Shown here in pieces: positions 36,429 to 60,790 of a stretch of 64,000 nt of DNA (position 1 is its first letter; every line of letters begins with the position of its first letter). This stretch comes from Pogonophryne albipinna. Taxonomy: Eukaryota > Chordata > Actinopteri > Perciformes > Artedidraconidae. The position numbers and the translations under genes were made by a program. The stretch is taken from assembly GCA_028583405.1 (NCBI GenBank), contig CM053246.1, positions 27,135,557 through 27,199,556 on the forward strand, written 5' to 3'. The notes under the pieces are model-generated. The model was given only the letters and a program-made list of their open reading frames with translations, did not search any database and was not told the origin of the DNA.

Positions 36429-38045
36429 AGCAGCCTACACCCCGCCACCTAGCAGCTCACCCTTACCACCCTGTTGCATTTCACACTTCTTCCAGTCCTA
36501 GTTGGTAGTTACTTTTGTTTTTCTGCCTTCTCTCCTCCTTATTTGTTATCCCCCTCCCCTCCCCATTAACACACTTGTGCTGTGTATTCTTACCCCTTAA
36601 GCACTATAAGTTGATCCATAGCAAAGATGAGCATGTTGCTAACGGGATGTCTTGACAAATCTGTACTTAACCAAGACCAGCAAAAGAAAAAACCTGGCCA
36701 AACACTCGGACAATGAAAGCTAAAGCGTCAATTTGAAGTAGAAATGTCTTTTTGATTTCTCTGTCATGATTCTTAATCCCTCCCTCCCGACAATACACAC
36801 TCCCTCCCGAGCAGCCGATGCCTTTTAGAGCACTTGAGCGGTAACCCAGCTCGTCACGTCTTCTGGTTTAATTTCCTCCATGTCCGGAGGGGAGACTGCA
36901 TGCATACGCTGGTCAACTGTCGCTTCTCTCCGCCCCGCACCCCCTTCTGCCAAAAATGTTGAGTTCCTCCCCCTCTCCGTTTCCACATCCTGTTCTCAAA
37001 GCAGGCGACACTACAAACCTCACAGAACTTTCATCTTGATCTAACACTACACAGCAACCAACCAGTCCTCCGACCCCGCTGTCTCCAGATCCACTGCTCT
37101 GTCCTGAACACATTTTATAAAAGGGGGGGGGGAAACGTGTATGGGGGGGGGTGCTCGGACCGGCTCAGCTGACGACCATGAGCCGGATTTGAGAGCGTTT
37201 GTCGTCCAAGTTTTAATTTCTTTTTCTTTTTATAGGACCAAGTGTAGTCGAAGCTCGGGTGTTTATACAATTGCTCCAAACCATGTGAAGGATGACTGCT
37301 AACTCTTTTTGATGAAGGAAACACTAACCAGACAATAATGCTTACTATGGTTAAAAAAAATCTGAAGCTACAGGGTAGGTAAGGGTGGGAGTATCTGAAG
37401 AAAATTCTCACTACATTGTTTTTTTTTCTTTTTTTCTTTAGAAAACAAATGACTGCATTTGTACAAACCCATGCTGTGTTGACAACTACAAAACTGTGGA
37501 ATAAATTGCCTTTACTCTGTAGTCAGCTGAGTTCTGGGGTATCACACGGTCTGTCCGCGCTCACTTCTGCTAACTGTAACGTCCAACTGATATAAAAATA
37601 AAATAAAAAAAACTTTTAAAAGTAGAAATGTCACTCAACAGGAGATGGGATTGGTTGGAACGAAGACGCTTCTGGTTGTCTTGTTGAAACTGAACTGCAG
37701 AACCTGTGTATCCTGTGCCATAATATAGAGATCTGTTGCTGTTGTAAGATGGATTTTACCCACTGTCCACTAAAAAGTCATTTCATTGGCACTTTTTCTA
37801 TTATTTGCTTCCGCTCCACTGTTTAGGCCTTGTGAGATATGTGTACTCATAAAAAAACAAATGTTTCAAATCCTGTTTGCTGATTTATGTTAATTTCCTT
37901 TCTCCTCAACACTTTTTTTTTCTTACATCTGGGATAGTATCTTATAATGCATCTGATTTCATATGCATAAAACCAAGAAATGCCATAAATTGATTTATCA
38001 CTTTGTTTACAGACAGATCAAATAAATTTATTCCAATCAGATAAA
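36429..38045 (+). other. pfn2: pfn2 3' UTR
   Basis: Two AATAAA signals, at 37500-37505 and 38021-38026, follow the second stop, so the mRNA may end near 37520 or near 38045. The region is rich in pyrimidines and contains G-runs at about 37122-37150. No open frame with recognisable content is present. Confidence 0.65.
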
Positions 38046-38750
38046 TGTTTTTCTGTGTTTTTATTATGCTAAATGCTGCCTCTTTTTATTGAAGGAATGG
38101 TTTAACGTTTTGGAAAATGCACATATTTGGTTAGCTGTTAAGAGTCAGAGAAGATGAATGTCACAATTTGTTTCTGAAATCTCAATTTTTCAGTTTCACT
38201 ATTTATCGTTGCTTTGAGTCAGATTAATGGGTAGTGCTTATTCAGATACTGAATATTTGAAGGTTTAAAACACAACTTGGAAGCCTACACAGAAGAGATG
38301 TTAAAGCAACAGGATATCTACTTTGAAGTGTTGTCTATTTAGTGAATTCAAAATGCGAACTAGAGATGGCAAATCACAACCAAAGTCCTCAGCCAGAAAC
38401 ACCGGGGGGGGACTTCAAATCCTCAGGCCTCCCCGGACAAACCTCAAAATTGCTTTCTAATCGAGAAATAAGTGTATTCTGACAAGTCCTATAATTTCAA
38501 TTGCTAATGAGCCATGTCGGACTGAAACGGGCTGATTTGTGTCATGTAATCTCATTACACTGACCAAGTTTACTGTGGAGCCAATATAAGTCCTTAAACA
38601 CTGCAGATGTACATATTGAGACGGAAAGGTTCCAAACACAGGCGTCTGAAGCAAAAGCAGGATCTAGGAAGGATGGATGTCCGATTAATGGCTGTATAAA
38701 AGTGTTTCCACTGAAAACTGAGGACATTAAAATTATTCACCAGGAAAAGT
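38046..38750. other. short convergent intergenic space between pfn2 and rnf13
   Basis: About 0.7 kb separates the last pfn2 poly(A) signal from the likely rnf13 3' end. It contains an eight-G run near 38403. I see no gene in it. Confidence 0.6.
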
Positions 38751-38754
38751 TTCC

Positions 38755-39704
38755 GTGTCATTTTCATTTTATTGAAGTGAATTCATATCAAGAACCGACA
38801 CATGAGCAGGAAAACACTAACAAGACACAATACATCAACTGAAAAAGGCAACAGGGTTTATAAACAAAAAAATCAAGCCATGTTATGGAGAAGAAAAAAA
38901 AGCATATTTACTATAAACTATTCAAATGAGATAAGGTCAGTTAAATGTGTCACAGGACTATCCACCAATAACGGCACGTGATAGGTCTGCAGCAGCCAGA
39001 AGAAGTTCCCCACAGGCAGCGTGAGTTTCCACTCGAGTGTCTCTGCACAACGTGACGTCACATGGAGACATTCTTAGCCACGAGTTTCTCAAACTGGTTT
39101 GGCTTCAGTTTGTCAGAGTGATTCGTAACGGATTAACCGTGGCACAAAACAGACAGGAGCACCTTGGCTCCCTCATATCAGGCTAGAGATACATTGGCAA
39201 AACCATATTGCTGTGGCTTAAAATGTTTCTGTAGTTTTTTATTTTACAAAAAGGATGCTGCATAGCAGTTGGAGTGTCAGTGTAGCATGTATGTACAGTA
39301 ATGAACCTCCATCTGAAACATGTAGAAGATGGTCAAAGGGTAAGATGCAACTTATTGTGATTTATACTTTTTATATACATAGTACTTTTACTGAACAAGC
39401 GTGATGTTTCTGGGACTTTTCCATCCGTCTATCATCTTTGACTAAAGAGTACAGTATAAAAGTCTACTGTACATCACCAACCTGCCGCTCCCGACTTCCT
39501 GTCACACATCAGCACTTTATCTGAAATCATGTAAATAAAAAAAAACGTAGATATGCATTTGAAACTTTGTAAGGACAATACGATACAATGTCTTGTAAGC
39601 AGTGACAGAAGAGAGATGAATCTGTTTTGTGACCCCCCACCCAATGTCTCTGCAGCTGAGAGGTTGTGGGGTGAAGGGAGGGGGGGTTTAGTGCCAACAA
39701 TCAG
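38755..39704 (-). other. rnf13: rnf13 3' UTR
   Basis: Runs from the stop codon to a minus-strand AATAAA at 38768-38773 (plus TTTATT). This gives a 3' UTR of about 0.95 kb. A longer form is possible because further TTTATT motifs occur downstream. Confidence 0.65.
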
Positions 39705-52212
<12,508 letters not shown>

Positions 52213-55200
52213 CTGTGAGGAGAGAAAACATTTAAAACTGTGATTATTAAATGGATCACAATTTGGTGCAAACACCTGGTGGTTATTAGAAGGCTAACTG
52301 CAGTTACTGCAATAAGACCAACACTGGTCCTAAGTGAAGGCTGTATGTGTGATAAGAGTGGTTCTGTGGCAAATTGTGTGACCAAATCAGATTTCCACTA
52401 TCAACAGCAGCATCAAACCACATTTGACATGACATTGAAACCTGCTGTGGTTAGAAGGGAGAGCACGCTCTGTTTCTGCGGAGAGGATTTCAGTGAGGGT
52501 TAAATGCATTCTCAAATCTGATACGTACAAACATTAGCCTAACAAATGTAGCACTTCTAGTTCAAGGATGCTTTTTACTGCCAATATTAACTCATTTATC
52601 ATCTGGCCTGTAAACTGAATTCCCAATAGGGCTTTAGATACTAGTTTCCTGCAGTAGCAGTCTGAGAGGACAGTAGCAGCTTCACGGTAGCATTCAACAA
52701 CATGTGCAAGGCCAGTTTCCCAGGAAGTGTTTGCAAGAGAAAAGATGTTTGCATTTGACGCCCACACAGCTCGTCCTCCATGATAAACACTGACTGGAAG
52801 CATTTGTTGATCAGAAGCGTCACACGCAGTGAGAGTGGGATAAATACTGTAGGAAGGTTTGATAAATGCGGAAAGTCGACACTGGTTTTGCACAATTAAA
52901 GATATTTAACATTTCAACCTTTATGGACTTTATCCCTGTCGCCTGTTGTTGTTTAAATGAGCTTCTTATTTTATATAACAGAGGTCACAGGTTTTAATCC
53001 CTGCAAAACGGCAGGAGCCTGGAGCAAAACACGGTCTCTCTGCCACAATCTGTAATCCAAATGACAACTAAAGAACGACTTTACCGCCAAAATGGAAAAG
53101 AAAAGAAAGAGAGGAAGCTGCTGCGGCTTACCTATTGGTTAACAGGTCTTCTAATACAAGGATAAAACACACACTACAATCCAACAACATTTACAAATGA
53201 TTTTGAAGTATAACCAAGTTTATATTTCTAAATTGTGTTAGCATCCGTTACAATTAACAAAAAAACTATTTATATTTTAAATTTGAGGTAATTTAGTTTT
53301 AAAGCCCTGTGGTATAGGTACATCCGTCATTTCAGTTTGTAGCCTTCTTAGGACAAATACTGGCTCAGTTAGCATAAAAGTGTAGCCATGTGTGCTTGTG
53401 TGTGTTCAATGTGTTTAAACTTTAAGCTGTTGCATAAACATGCCACCATGTCCACACTCTCATTAATCAAAATGCCCCCCCCACATTGCTTCGAAAAAAA
53501 GTTAAGCTTCTCAATGCTGCACAAAAACAGATGCTAAAGCTTTCTGTGTAACCTGTCCTCAGTGTGTGTGTGTGTGTGTGTGTGTGTGGCTGTTATGCTC
53601 TGAATGGCAATTATTTTTATCTGTCAACACATACAGTATATTCCAATTTTCTAAATACAGTAGACTAGGGATGTGCCTGCATGAGGCTCAGAGCATTTTC
53701 TTTCTATATTTTTTGAAGTTACATAACACAATAGATTTAGCAAGAAATGTACTTTGTTAAATTTGAGTGATTACTTAAATGTAACGAGATGCAAGCTACA
53801 GTAGTAAAGTGTCCAGAAAACTCTTAAATCTTGTAAAATCTTCAGTATTAGAACATAATGCTGAAGACACTAAGTCAGGATTGAAACAGGTATTTACTGC
53901 AGCAGAGGACCATGTGATCATGGACGCAGGGGAAACTGATGTCATGAGGATCTTCCATCTGCGCGCCTGTTTGTGCGGCTCTTACACACTATAGTATCCT
54001 GTACAGCCATTGTTGTGGAGGATTGTTCACAGCAGATGTGGTGGAGGAAATAGGATGTGACAATATATATCCCGGAATGACTCATTATGTGTTCTGACAA
54101 AGAGAGAAATATCATTTGGATAGTGAATGTTCCCCTCTGAAATTGACGGAGAAAACTATTTGTATCGGATCATTTTAATGTCCCTCCAACTCATTTAATG
54201 TAAAGGGAACAAAGGCAGCTATCCTGCCAACTAGTGACAATACTATCAATGGTTGAGAAACAACTTTATTCCAACAGTGTACATTTTACTGATTTAATAC
54301 AACAACAAACAAATGTTGTTAAGAATTATTGGATTGGGGATAAAAGATGGACAATATTAAACACAATAAAGCCAAATCAAGCCGATTTAAGTTAAGATCA
54401 TCCCTAAAACTTTAAGATTGTAACAGAAAAAGCTATGCACCTCATGTTTATGCTATATTTTAGGGCCAGAGCTGAAGAACATCAGCCTGATAATCAAACC
54501 GAGCTCACATCTGTTTAATTCATTATTCAGTATACATTGTGTTCATTTGATCCAATTCCTGTTCAGAGGCAGGACAGGAAATAATGTTATTTGAGAAGAT
54601 AACTGCAGATTTGATGGCTTTTTCACAGGACGATAACATCCCAGGCTGGTTCTTAGATCCAAATAAAAAGCTCTGACTGTCTTGTTTGTTTCTCTAAACA
54701 GGGAAATCTCTATTAGAACGCACAACACAATACTTTTTTAAACCTGTGAAAAAGATGCAGCTATCTTAAAACGCAAAAATAAAATGCTACCAAGACTACA
54801 GCCGTTAAAAAAAAGAGTGTTTGTTTTTTTGTATAATGTAATAATAAGAAAACTGTTGTTAAGATATAGGCAGAAAGAACAGTTTCAGGTATTGTGGCAG
54901 ACACTAAAAAAACTGACCTGAAAACATCACTGATTGATAATATTTAACAAAGTACAACAATCTCAGATTTTCTTTCTTTAAACAACATGCATGTGAAATC
55001 CCAGAGGATATGCTGATGTTAATTATTACTCAGAGCTACTATAAATGAACACCTGACCTAAAACGAGACAGTGATGTGTGACAGTGCAGATTGTACCTCG
55101 TAAAGTAAATCAGTAGAGCATGGGACACACACTCTGAAACATATGAAAGTCATCCGCTGTGTTCAATTATAGAAGAGGTTCGCTCACACTAACAACCAGT

Positions 55201-55870
55201 GGTGCAGTGTGTTAGCCTGCAGCTAAAACAGGCCTCTGTACCAGCATTGTACTCTGATGTGATGCAAGGAAATCCATTTAAAAATCTGTGAGGGGTGAAC
55301 AGTGTGTGTGTGTATGTGTGTATTGTGGACGGCATGGATGCTAATACAGCACAGCACTGTCTTTTGTCTGTTCCTTATCATTGTAATTTTATGCACAGGC
55401 ATACGTGAAGCAGCCGCAGCATTGTGATCCCATGTGTTTTCTTGTGAGGGTGCATTGTGTGGAGGTATCAATGGCTACTGTGTGCGTCTTGACTTGAGGC
55501 AGGCTGTCTGGATCACACACACAAAACAAAAAGTCTAGATTAGTTTTTGTACTGAGGAAAAGAGAGCTAGGTGAACAGGGATTTCTGTCTGTGATTTTAA
55601 GTGTGTAAGTGTAGCTATAAAGTAAGGAATCTCTGTCTGGCTGTATGTCCTTCGCATATCTCAGGAACTGTTCATCTCATCTTCTGCATTGCTCATGAAG
55701 TCCTATTAGATTATCAAATGACGTTGTTTAAACACTTAACTGAGCAAACTAATCAAGACAAGATATTACATTTGAGGCAATTATTTTATAACTTTTTTAA
55801 CCAACAATTGTCAGGCAGACAGGAAAAGCATAGCACTCACATTAACCATTGCACTATTTTATCTGTTTCA
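52213..55870 (-). other. rnf13: large rnf13 intron, no feature seen
   Basis: Apart from a short TG run at about 53563-53587, I find no exon matching the missing PA or signal-peptide residues and no element ends. Short open frames lack support. Confidence 0.5.
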
Positions 55871-55874
55871 TTTG

Positions 55875-55995
55875 TTCTATGTCCTATATATATAGTATGT
55901 TGCACTGTTGTAGGAACCTTTGACCTACGTTTTTCATTGCCATATCTACACTGTAGCTAATGTGCAAATGACAATAAAGCCTTGAAACTTGAAAT
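55875..55995 (+). repeat. LINE 3' tail
   Basis: GTGCAAATGACAATAAAGCC followed by CTTGAAACTTGAAA, typical of an L2-like 3' end with a short tail repeat. The upstream part is too diverged to place. Confidence 0.6.
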
Positions 55996-56099
55996 CCATG
56001 TAGGATAAATCACACACTAGAGCAGTGACCATCAACTGGTGGCCCGCGGGCCACATCCGGCCCGCCAGACATTCTGATCCGGCCCGCACAGTGAGGGTG

Positions 56100-56210
56100 A
56101 CTGTGGCGTTGGCAGAGTGGTTAGTGCGTTCGCCCCCACTCATGTCACCTCGAGTTACAAGGGTTCGAAGCCCCACGCTCGTCAAAAAACGTTGTCGTGT
56201 CCTTTTGCAA
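56100..56210 (+). mobile_element. tRNA-derived SINE fragment inside the hAT element
   Basis: A-box-like TGGCAGAGTGG and B box GGTTCGAAGCC are followed by TTGTCGTGTCCTTTTGCAA, which resembles the body of the SINE at 12575. No tail is preserved. It interrupts the transposase relic. Confidence 0.75.
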
Positions 56211-56363
56211 CAGCGACCGTTTCATTGCAGATAAGGCAAACAGGTGTAGCCTTATTGAACGATGGCATGATGAATGCGTATTTATCCGTCCATTCCTCAT
56301 TAAAACTGCGGTTTTCCACGTCAACTTTACGCTTGAGGCTCTTGACAGTGATATTTTTGCGTG
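56209..56363 (-). pseudogene. hAT transposase N-terminal relic (start of BED finger)
   Basis: The minus strand reads LKRKVDVENRSFNEEWTDKY, then AFIMP, TPVCLICNETVAV, matching the N-terminus of Charlie/SCAND3-type hAT transposases. CLIC provides the first two Cys of the BED zinc finger. The match ends where the SINE begins, so the His ligands and catalytic region are lost. Confidence 0.85.
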
Positions 56364-56623
56364 CCTGGCAAACAATTTTCTTATATCCTGCAACCGTTTC
56401 CCACCAATCAGGACACGGTATTAATAAAAAAGTTGATTCCTTTCCCTGCCAATCAGGACTGCTTTCAGTTTTATTACCCCGGATACAAGCTTCAATAAAG
56501 TGAAACTATTAATCAATTATATATAAATATATATATATATATAAAAATCTCTGGACCCCGAAAGTGTCTCTTGGATTAATTTTGGCCCTTGGCCAAATGT
56601 AGTTGGTGACCTCTGCACTAGAG

Positions 56624-59385
56624 CATTTGACTTGGACTTGGTTTGTGCATGTCGTGTGATTTGCCTCATGTTACACCTCAGCATATTGGTGATCAAGGTT
56701 ATTGGAATTAAAGTCATGGTAAATTACCAGAAAATGTTATGATCACTAGACGACTGCTCTTCCTACTGAGCCATGCTGCTACCTAAATGTCAAGTAGGAA
56801 ACTACTGTTAGAGCTGCCAGGCACGGGCCAGCTGTGTTGAATACGGGTCAGTACATTTGTCCTCTATCCAATTATGAATGTAATGTAGGAGCCATGAAAT
56901 GTACATAGTAATGCATTTTGAATATACACATTTGTTTTGTACTAGTTTTATATTTGAGTAATGGTTTGTATTATCATAAGATATTTGTTTAATCGCAATG
57001 GGTTGCTTGCTTTGGGTCACATGGTTATGGGCGGCACTCAGGGGAATTATAATCCTGTTCACCTGCGTGAGGTGTGTGTGTGGAAGAGAGGGGGACTCAG
57101 GGTCGTTGTACTTTTTGTTGACTGCTTTGATTATTATTATTACAATGTTTATGTCTGATCATCGTGTTTTTTTCATTAAACTACATTACTATTGATTAAG
57201 TTTTGATCTCAGCAAGTACTTTTTTTAGCGTGTCATACAATATCAAACAGGCCCGGCCTCAGCCTCTCAGCGACTTTGTTTGTTTCCTGCTGTCGCTATA
57301 CTATTACTTGGCAATATAACAAATGTAGGTTCTGATAGAAGACAAAAAAGGTCTGCTACCCTGCTACTGTGTTAACTCTCAGCAGTCTGGCCTTGGGTTT
57401 AGCTTAGTGTCTTTCGGGGGGATTTTACAGTAAGAGGAAAGAGCCATTTTGGCTGTAGGCCTCCAGATGCCAAAGTGGTGCGGTCTGTCCGCCTGGGATC
57501 TGCAGAGGAATTCAACCTCTGCTGCTGGCTCACCCTTGTGTTTGACTGGGCAAAGATAAGGACATTTAATGCTTTCCTGAGACAGAGGAGAGGGGGGGGG
57601 AAAGAGATGGAGGACAGAAAAAAAGAGAAAGAGAATATGAGATGTGAAGCCTCTACAAATAAATTAAAGTAGAATAGAACGCGAGTGTGTTAATATAAGC
57701 ACATTAACACAAAAAGCTTAGAAAAATAATACATCATTTGGGCTGCTCTTCTACCATCTGCAAATAATCACAATGAGCCGTATAGCGCCATTCTCCATGT
57801 CAATTTAACAGCCTTCATTAAACCACTTAATTGTTGTTTTCTCTGTGGGACCACACATAAACCCCGCTGCTCTCCTTCATGATATCCCTCTAAACACAAA
57901 CAACACCATTATGGGAAAATATAATAAAACATATCTGTTAAAAAGTACATTGTGTCATTTTGGTAGAACCTCTTAAGCTCTTTATTTTAAGAAAGATGAG
58001 CAACATTATATTTGTCCAGCTACAGTGGAAAAACGAATGGCTACGTGCCTTTAAAGGGCATCTTGACGTCATGTGACGCCATTACTTGGCTCTAGAAACC
58101 TTTTGCGCTGTTTTCTCTTTGCCACATTATGTTTCATTTTTTGTACCATCCGGCTTTGGATTCAAAAGAAAGTAGAAGCATAATGACCATCTGATGCTTG
58201 TTTTCTCATCGTGGCACCCTGTGGTGTGCAGACCATATTTTGACTTGGCCCGCAACACTGGTATTAAAGATTCTTTTTATGAGGTCGACCAATTATGGAT
58301 TTTTCTAAAAGGAAGATTGGACTCCATTTAATTGGCTGTCGTTTTTGGAGCCCTACAAGTGTACTTGACAAGCTCCAGCTTTTTGTCAGGAGGTTAAAAA
58401 CAAAGTGTGCCATACAGTAAAAATGTATAATGATAAAACAATTAATACTTTCTCATTGTTATCTCAAAAACAAATCTCTTATAAATGTTAACAACTTTCT
58501 GTCTCCAACATGTGAAGCACGTTTCTAAATATAGATCATTACTGGTTTGAGCAAAAGCTAAAGAGGCTGACTGTGAGATGTTATCACAAGGATAAACACA
58601 AGGCTTACCTACGAAAATCAGGTTTCATAATAAAAATGATATGAGAAACCTTGAGGTGGAAAACTGTTTCAAACACCTTTCCTAACTCAACCAATCTGCA
58701 TTTGGTAAACACAGCATTCAGCAGGTTTTGACAGCAACAGTGCACAGTGCAGAAGTTGCCGATTCAAACCTGCTGAACTCTGACTCAGCATAAAGCGGGC
58801 CTTGAGAGTCTACATGCCCATAAGAAGGTTGCAGCTGTTAGGAAGCCAACAGCGCTACACAGTGTGTTTGTACCGAGCAGCTTCCTGTAGATGTGTGGGA
58901 TTGAATGAATGTGAAGGAAGGTGTTGCTGAGAAAAAAAAAACATGTTTACAAGTGCAACATGGGAAAAAAATAGCATTTCAAAGTAGTTTTCCACTACAG
59001 GTCACTGAACTATTGATAACCAGCCGGTGTGTGAGATTGTGTGTCTGGACCTGACTTCAATTGGTCACGGTTGACTGGAGGTGTGTAAACGGTGCCACCT
59101 GGAGCGGCCTGACTCACTGCTGCTGGACGTAACCATTTGGATCCCAAGGAGGAGGAGAGCACACTCCATAAATCTGTTTGTCATGGGTTTATATTCAATT
59201 AGAATCTCATTAAACATTAATGTAATAAATAGATCTAGAAGCATTATCTTTCAAGGGATCATAAAATCATGGTAAATATGCCTCCACACCACACACAGGT
59301 TATATCTGCCTTTCCACTCCTACACTAGTGGCAGTCAGACTGGTGCTGTGGACAATCTGCTGATAGCATTACTAATATTGCTGCA
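56624..59385 (-). other. rnf13 upstream intron or 5' region, no feature seen
   Basis: Ordinary AT-rich sequence with several short unsupported open frames. I see no exon with matching splice borders. Confidence 0.45.
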
Positions 59386-59389
59386 TCAC

Positions 59390-59412
59390 TGTGTGTGTGT
59401 GTGTGTGTGTGT

Positions 59413-59472
<60 letters not shown>
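59390..59472. repeat. (TG)n microsatellite
   Basis: A TG array of about 83 bp with one TC interruption near 59417. Confidence 0.96.
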
Positions 59473-59473
<1 letters not shown>

Positions 59474-60079
59474 AATAAGTACTGCATCTTCAGTCATGTG
59501 TGCATCTGCTGACAACACTGCACCCTCTCCTCATGCAGCAGTAACACATTGTCTCTGCCTCTCCTCTAGCACTGACATCATTTCCTTCACACATCCTTTT
59601 CTCTTCCTCCCATTTCCCCCTAACCCACTGTCCTAGTTCCTCCTTCATCTGTTTTTCCAGTTTTACGGTCCATTTATCATCCGCCCTCCTGCCCTGTGCA
59701 GCTCGGGCAGTATAAATGACCTGCGTGCAGACTGTTGCAGTTGCTGGTCAGCATTTGCATAGAGCAGCATTGACCTCAGCTTTGTGTAAATGAGTCAGAG
59801 CACAGCACAGCGCTCTCACACAACATGTAAGTATATATAATAAAGGGTATTTTCGCAGAATATCATCATTGTTGGGATTTTCATTCACAGATATTATATC
59901 GATGAGAAAAGTTCATTTACATGATTTATAATTATTCTTTAAATAAGTACAAGCACACATTATTTTAAGACATATTTACATTTGTTCTTAGGACATCATT
60001 ATTGCTCGATTTGACCATGGCTGCAAGTTATTTAACATTACACTGTAGCCAATGATCTCTCTGTATCGTACTTTCAATC

Positions 60080-60790
60080 ATCCCGTTTTCTCCTTCTTTT
60101 TCTTCCTTCCCATGAAACATGTCTCCTGTTTCCATCCCTCTAACTCCCCCTCATCTTTTACTTGTCTTCTCTTCTTCATCTCCAGACCTGAACTAAGTCA
60201 CTTTTTGTATACCGACCAAAATACACCTCCTGAGTTTGTGGCGGAATAAATACGAGGATATACCAGGAGCGCTTGATTTGCATATAAAAGTCGGTTTGGA
60301 GGTCTGTAAAAGTACACCTTCAGTGGTTACAATTTCCCTAAACTGTATCAGATGCGGCTAAGCCCTGCTTCGCTCCTCTGTTTGGACAGCAGCTCCCAAT
60401 CAGGTCCTCATTTCCTCCTCCCTTAACCAACTCTCTCCCTCCTGTCTCCCCTTTTTCTACCCATTTGTATTCTCTTCTCCTCTCGTCCTCTCTTCTACCC
60501 TAACCCTTCTCTCTTCACTAACTTTTATTTCTCCTCCCCCCTTTGCCATCTCAGTTCCCCTCCCTCGCAAAATTCCTCTTCTTCCTTTTCCTCTTCCCTA
60601 CCTTCCTCTTCTCTGAATTTAACCTCCTCCTCCTTCTCTCCTCATTACCCTTGTTATATCATCCTGAGAGCCAACAACTCCAGAATTTCTCCCGGCCCCT
60701 TCTCTGATATTTCCTCCCTCCCGCCTTTAATCTCTCCCTCCCCTCTTTTCTCATCCATCCCACCCTCCCCTCCTCTCCCCTTAGTGTTTC
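60080..60790. repeat. polypyrimidine-rich low-complexity tract
   Basis: Most of this segment, especially 60400-60790, is C/T on the plus strand with CTCCTCCC, TCTTCTC and CTTCC units. In an rnf13 transcript it would be purine-rich. Confidence 0.85.

Larger units (their letters stand above)
56023..56615. mobile_element. hAT (Charlie-like) element with internal SINE (593 bp)
   Basis: The left end CAGTGACCATCAACTGGTGG is mirrored by ATGTAGTTGGTGACCTCTG, and both are flanked by the perfect 8-bp duplication CACTAGAG (56015-56022 and 56616-56623). The GGCCCGCGGGCCACATCCGG block is typical of Charlie-type hAT ends. It holds a minus-strand transposase N-terminal relic and a tRNA-derived SINE fragment. 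Confidence 0.93.

Noticed and set aside
56100..56185. tRNA gene (Ser/Leu-like)
   Set aside because: It has SINE body sequence downstream, lies inside a transposon, and lacks a sound acceptor stem.
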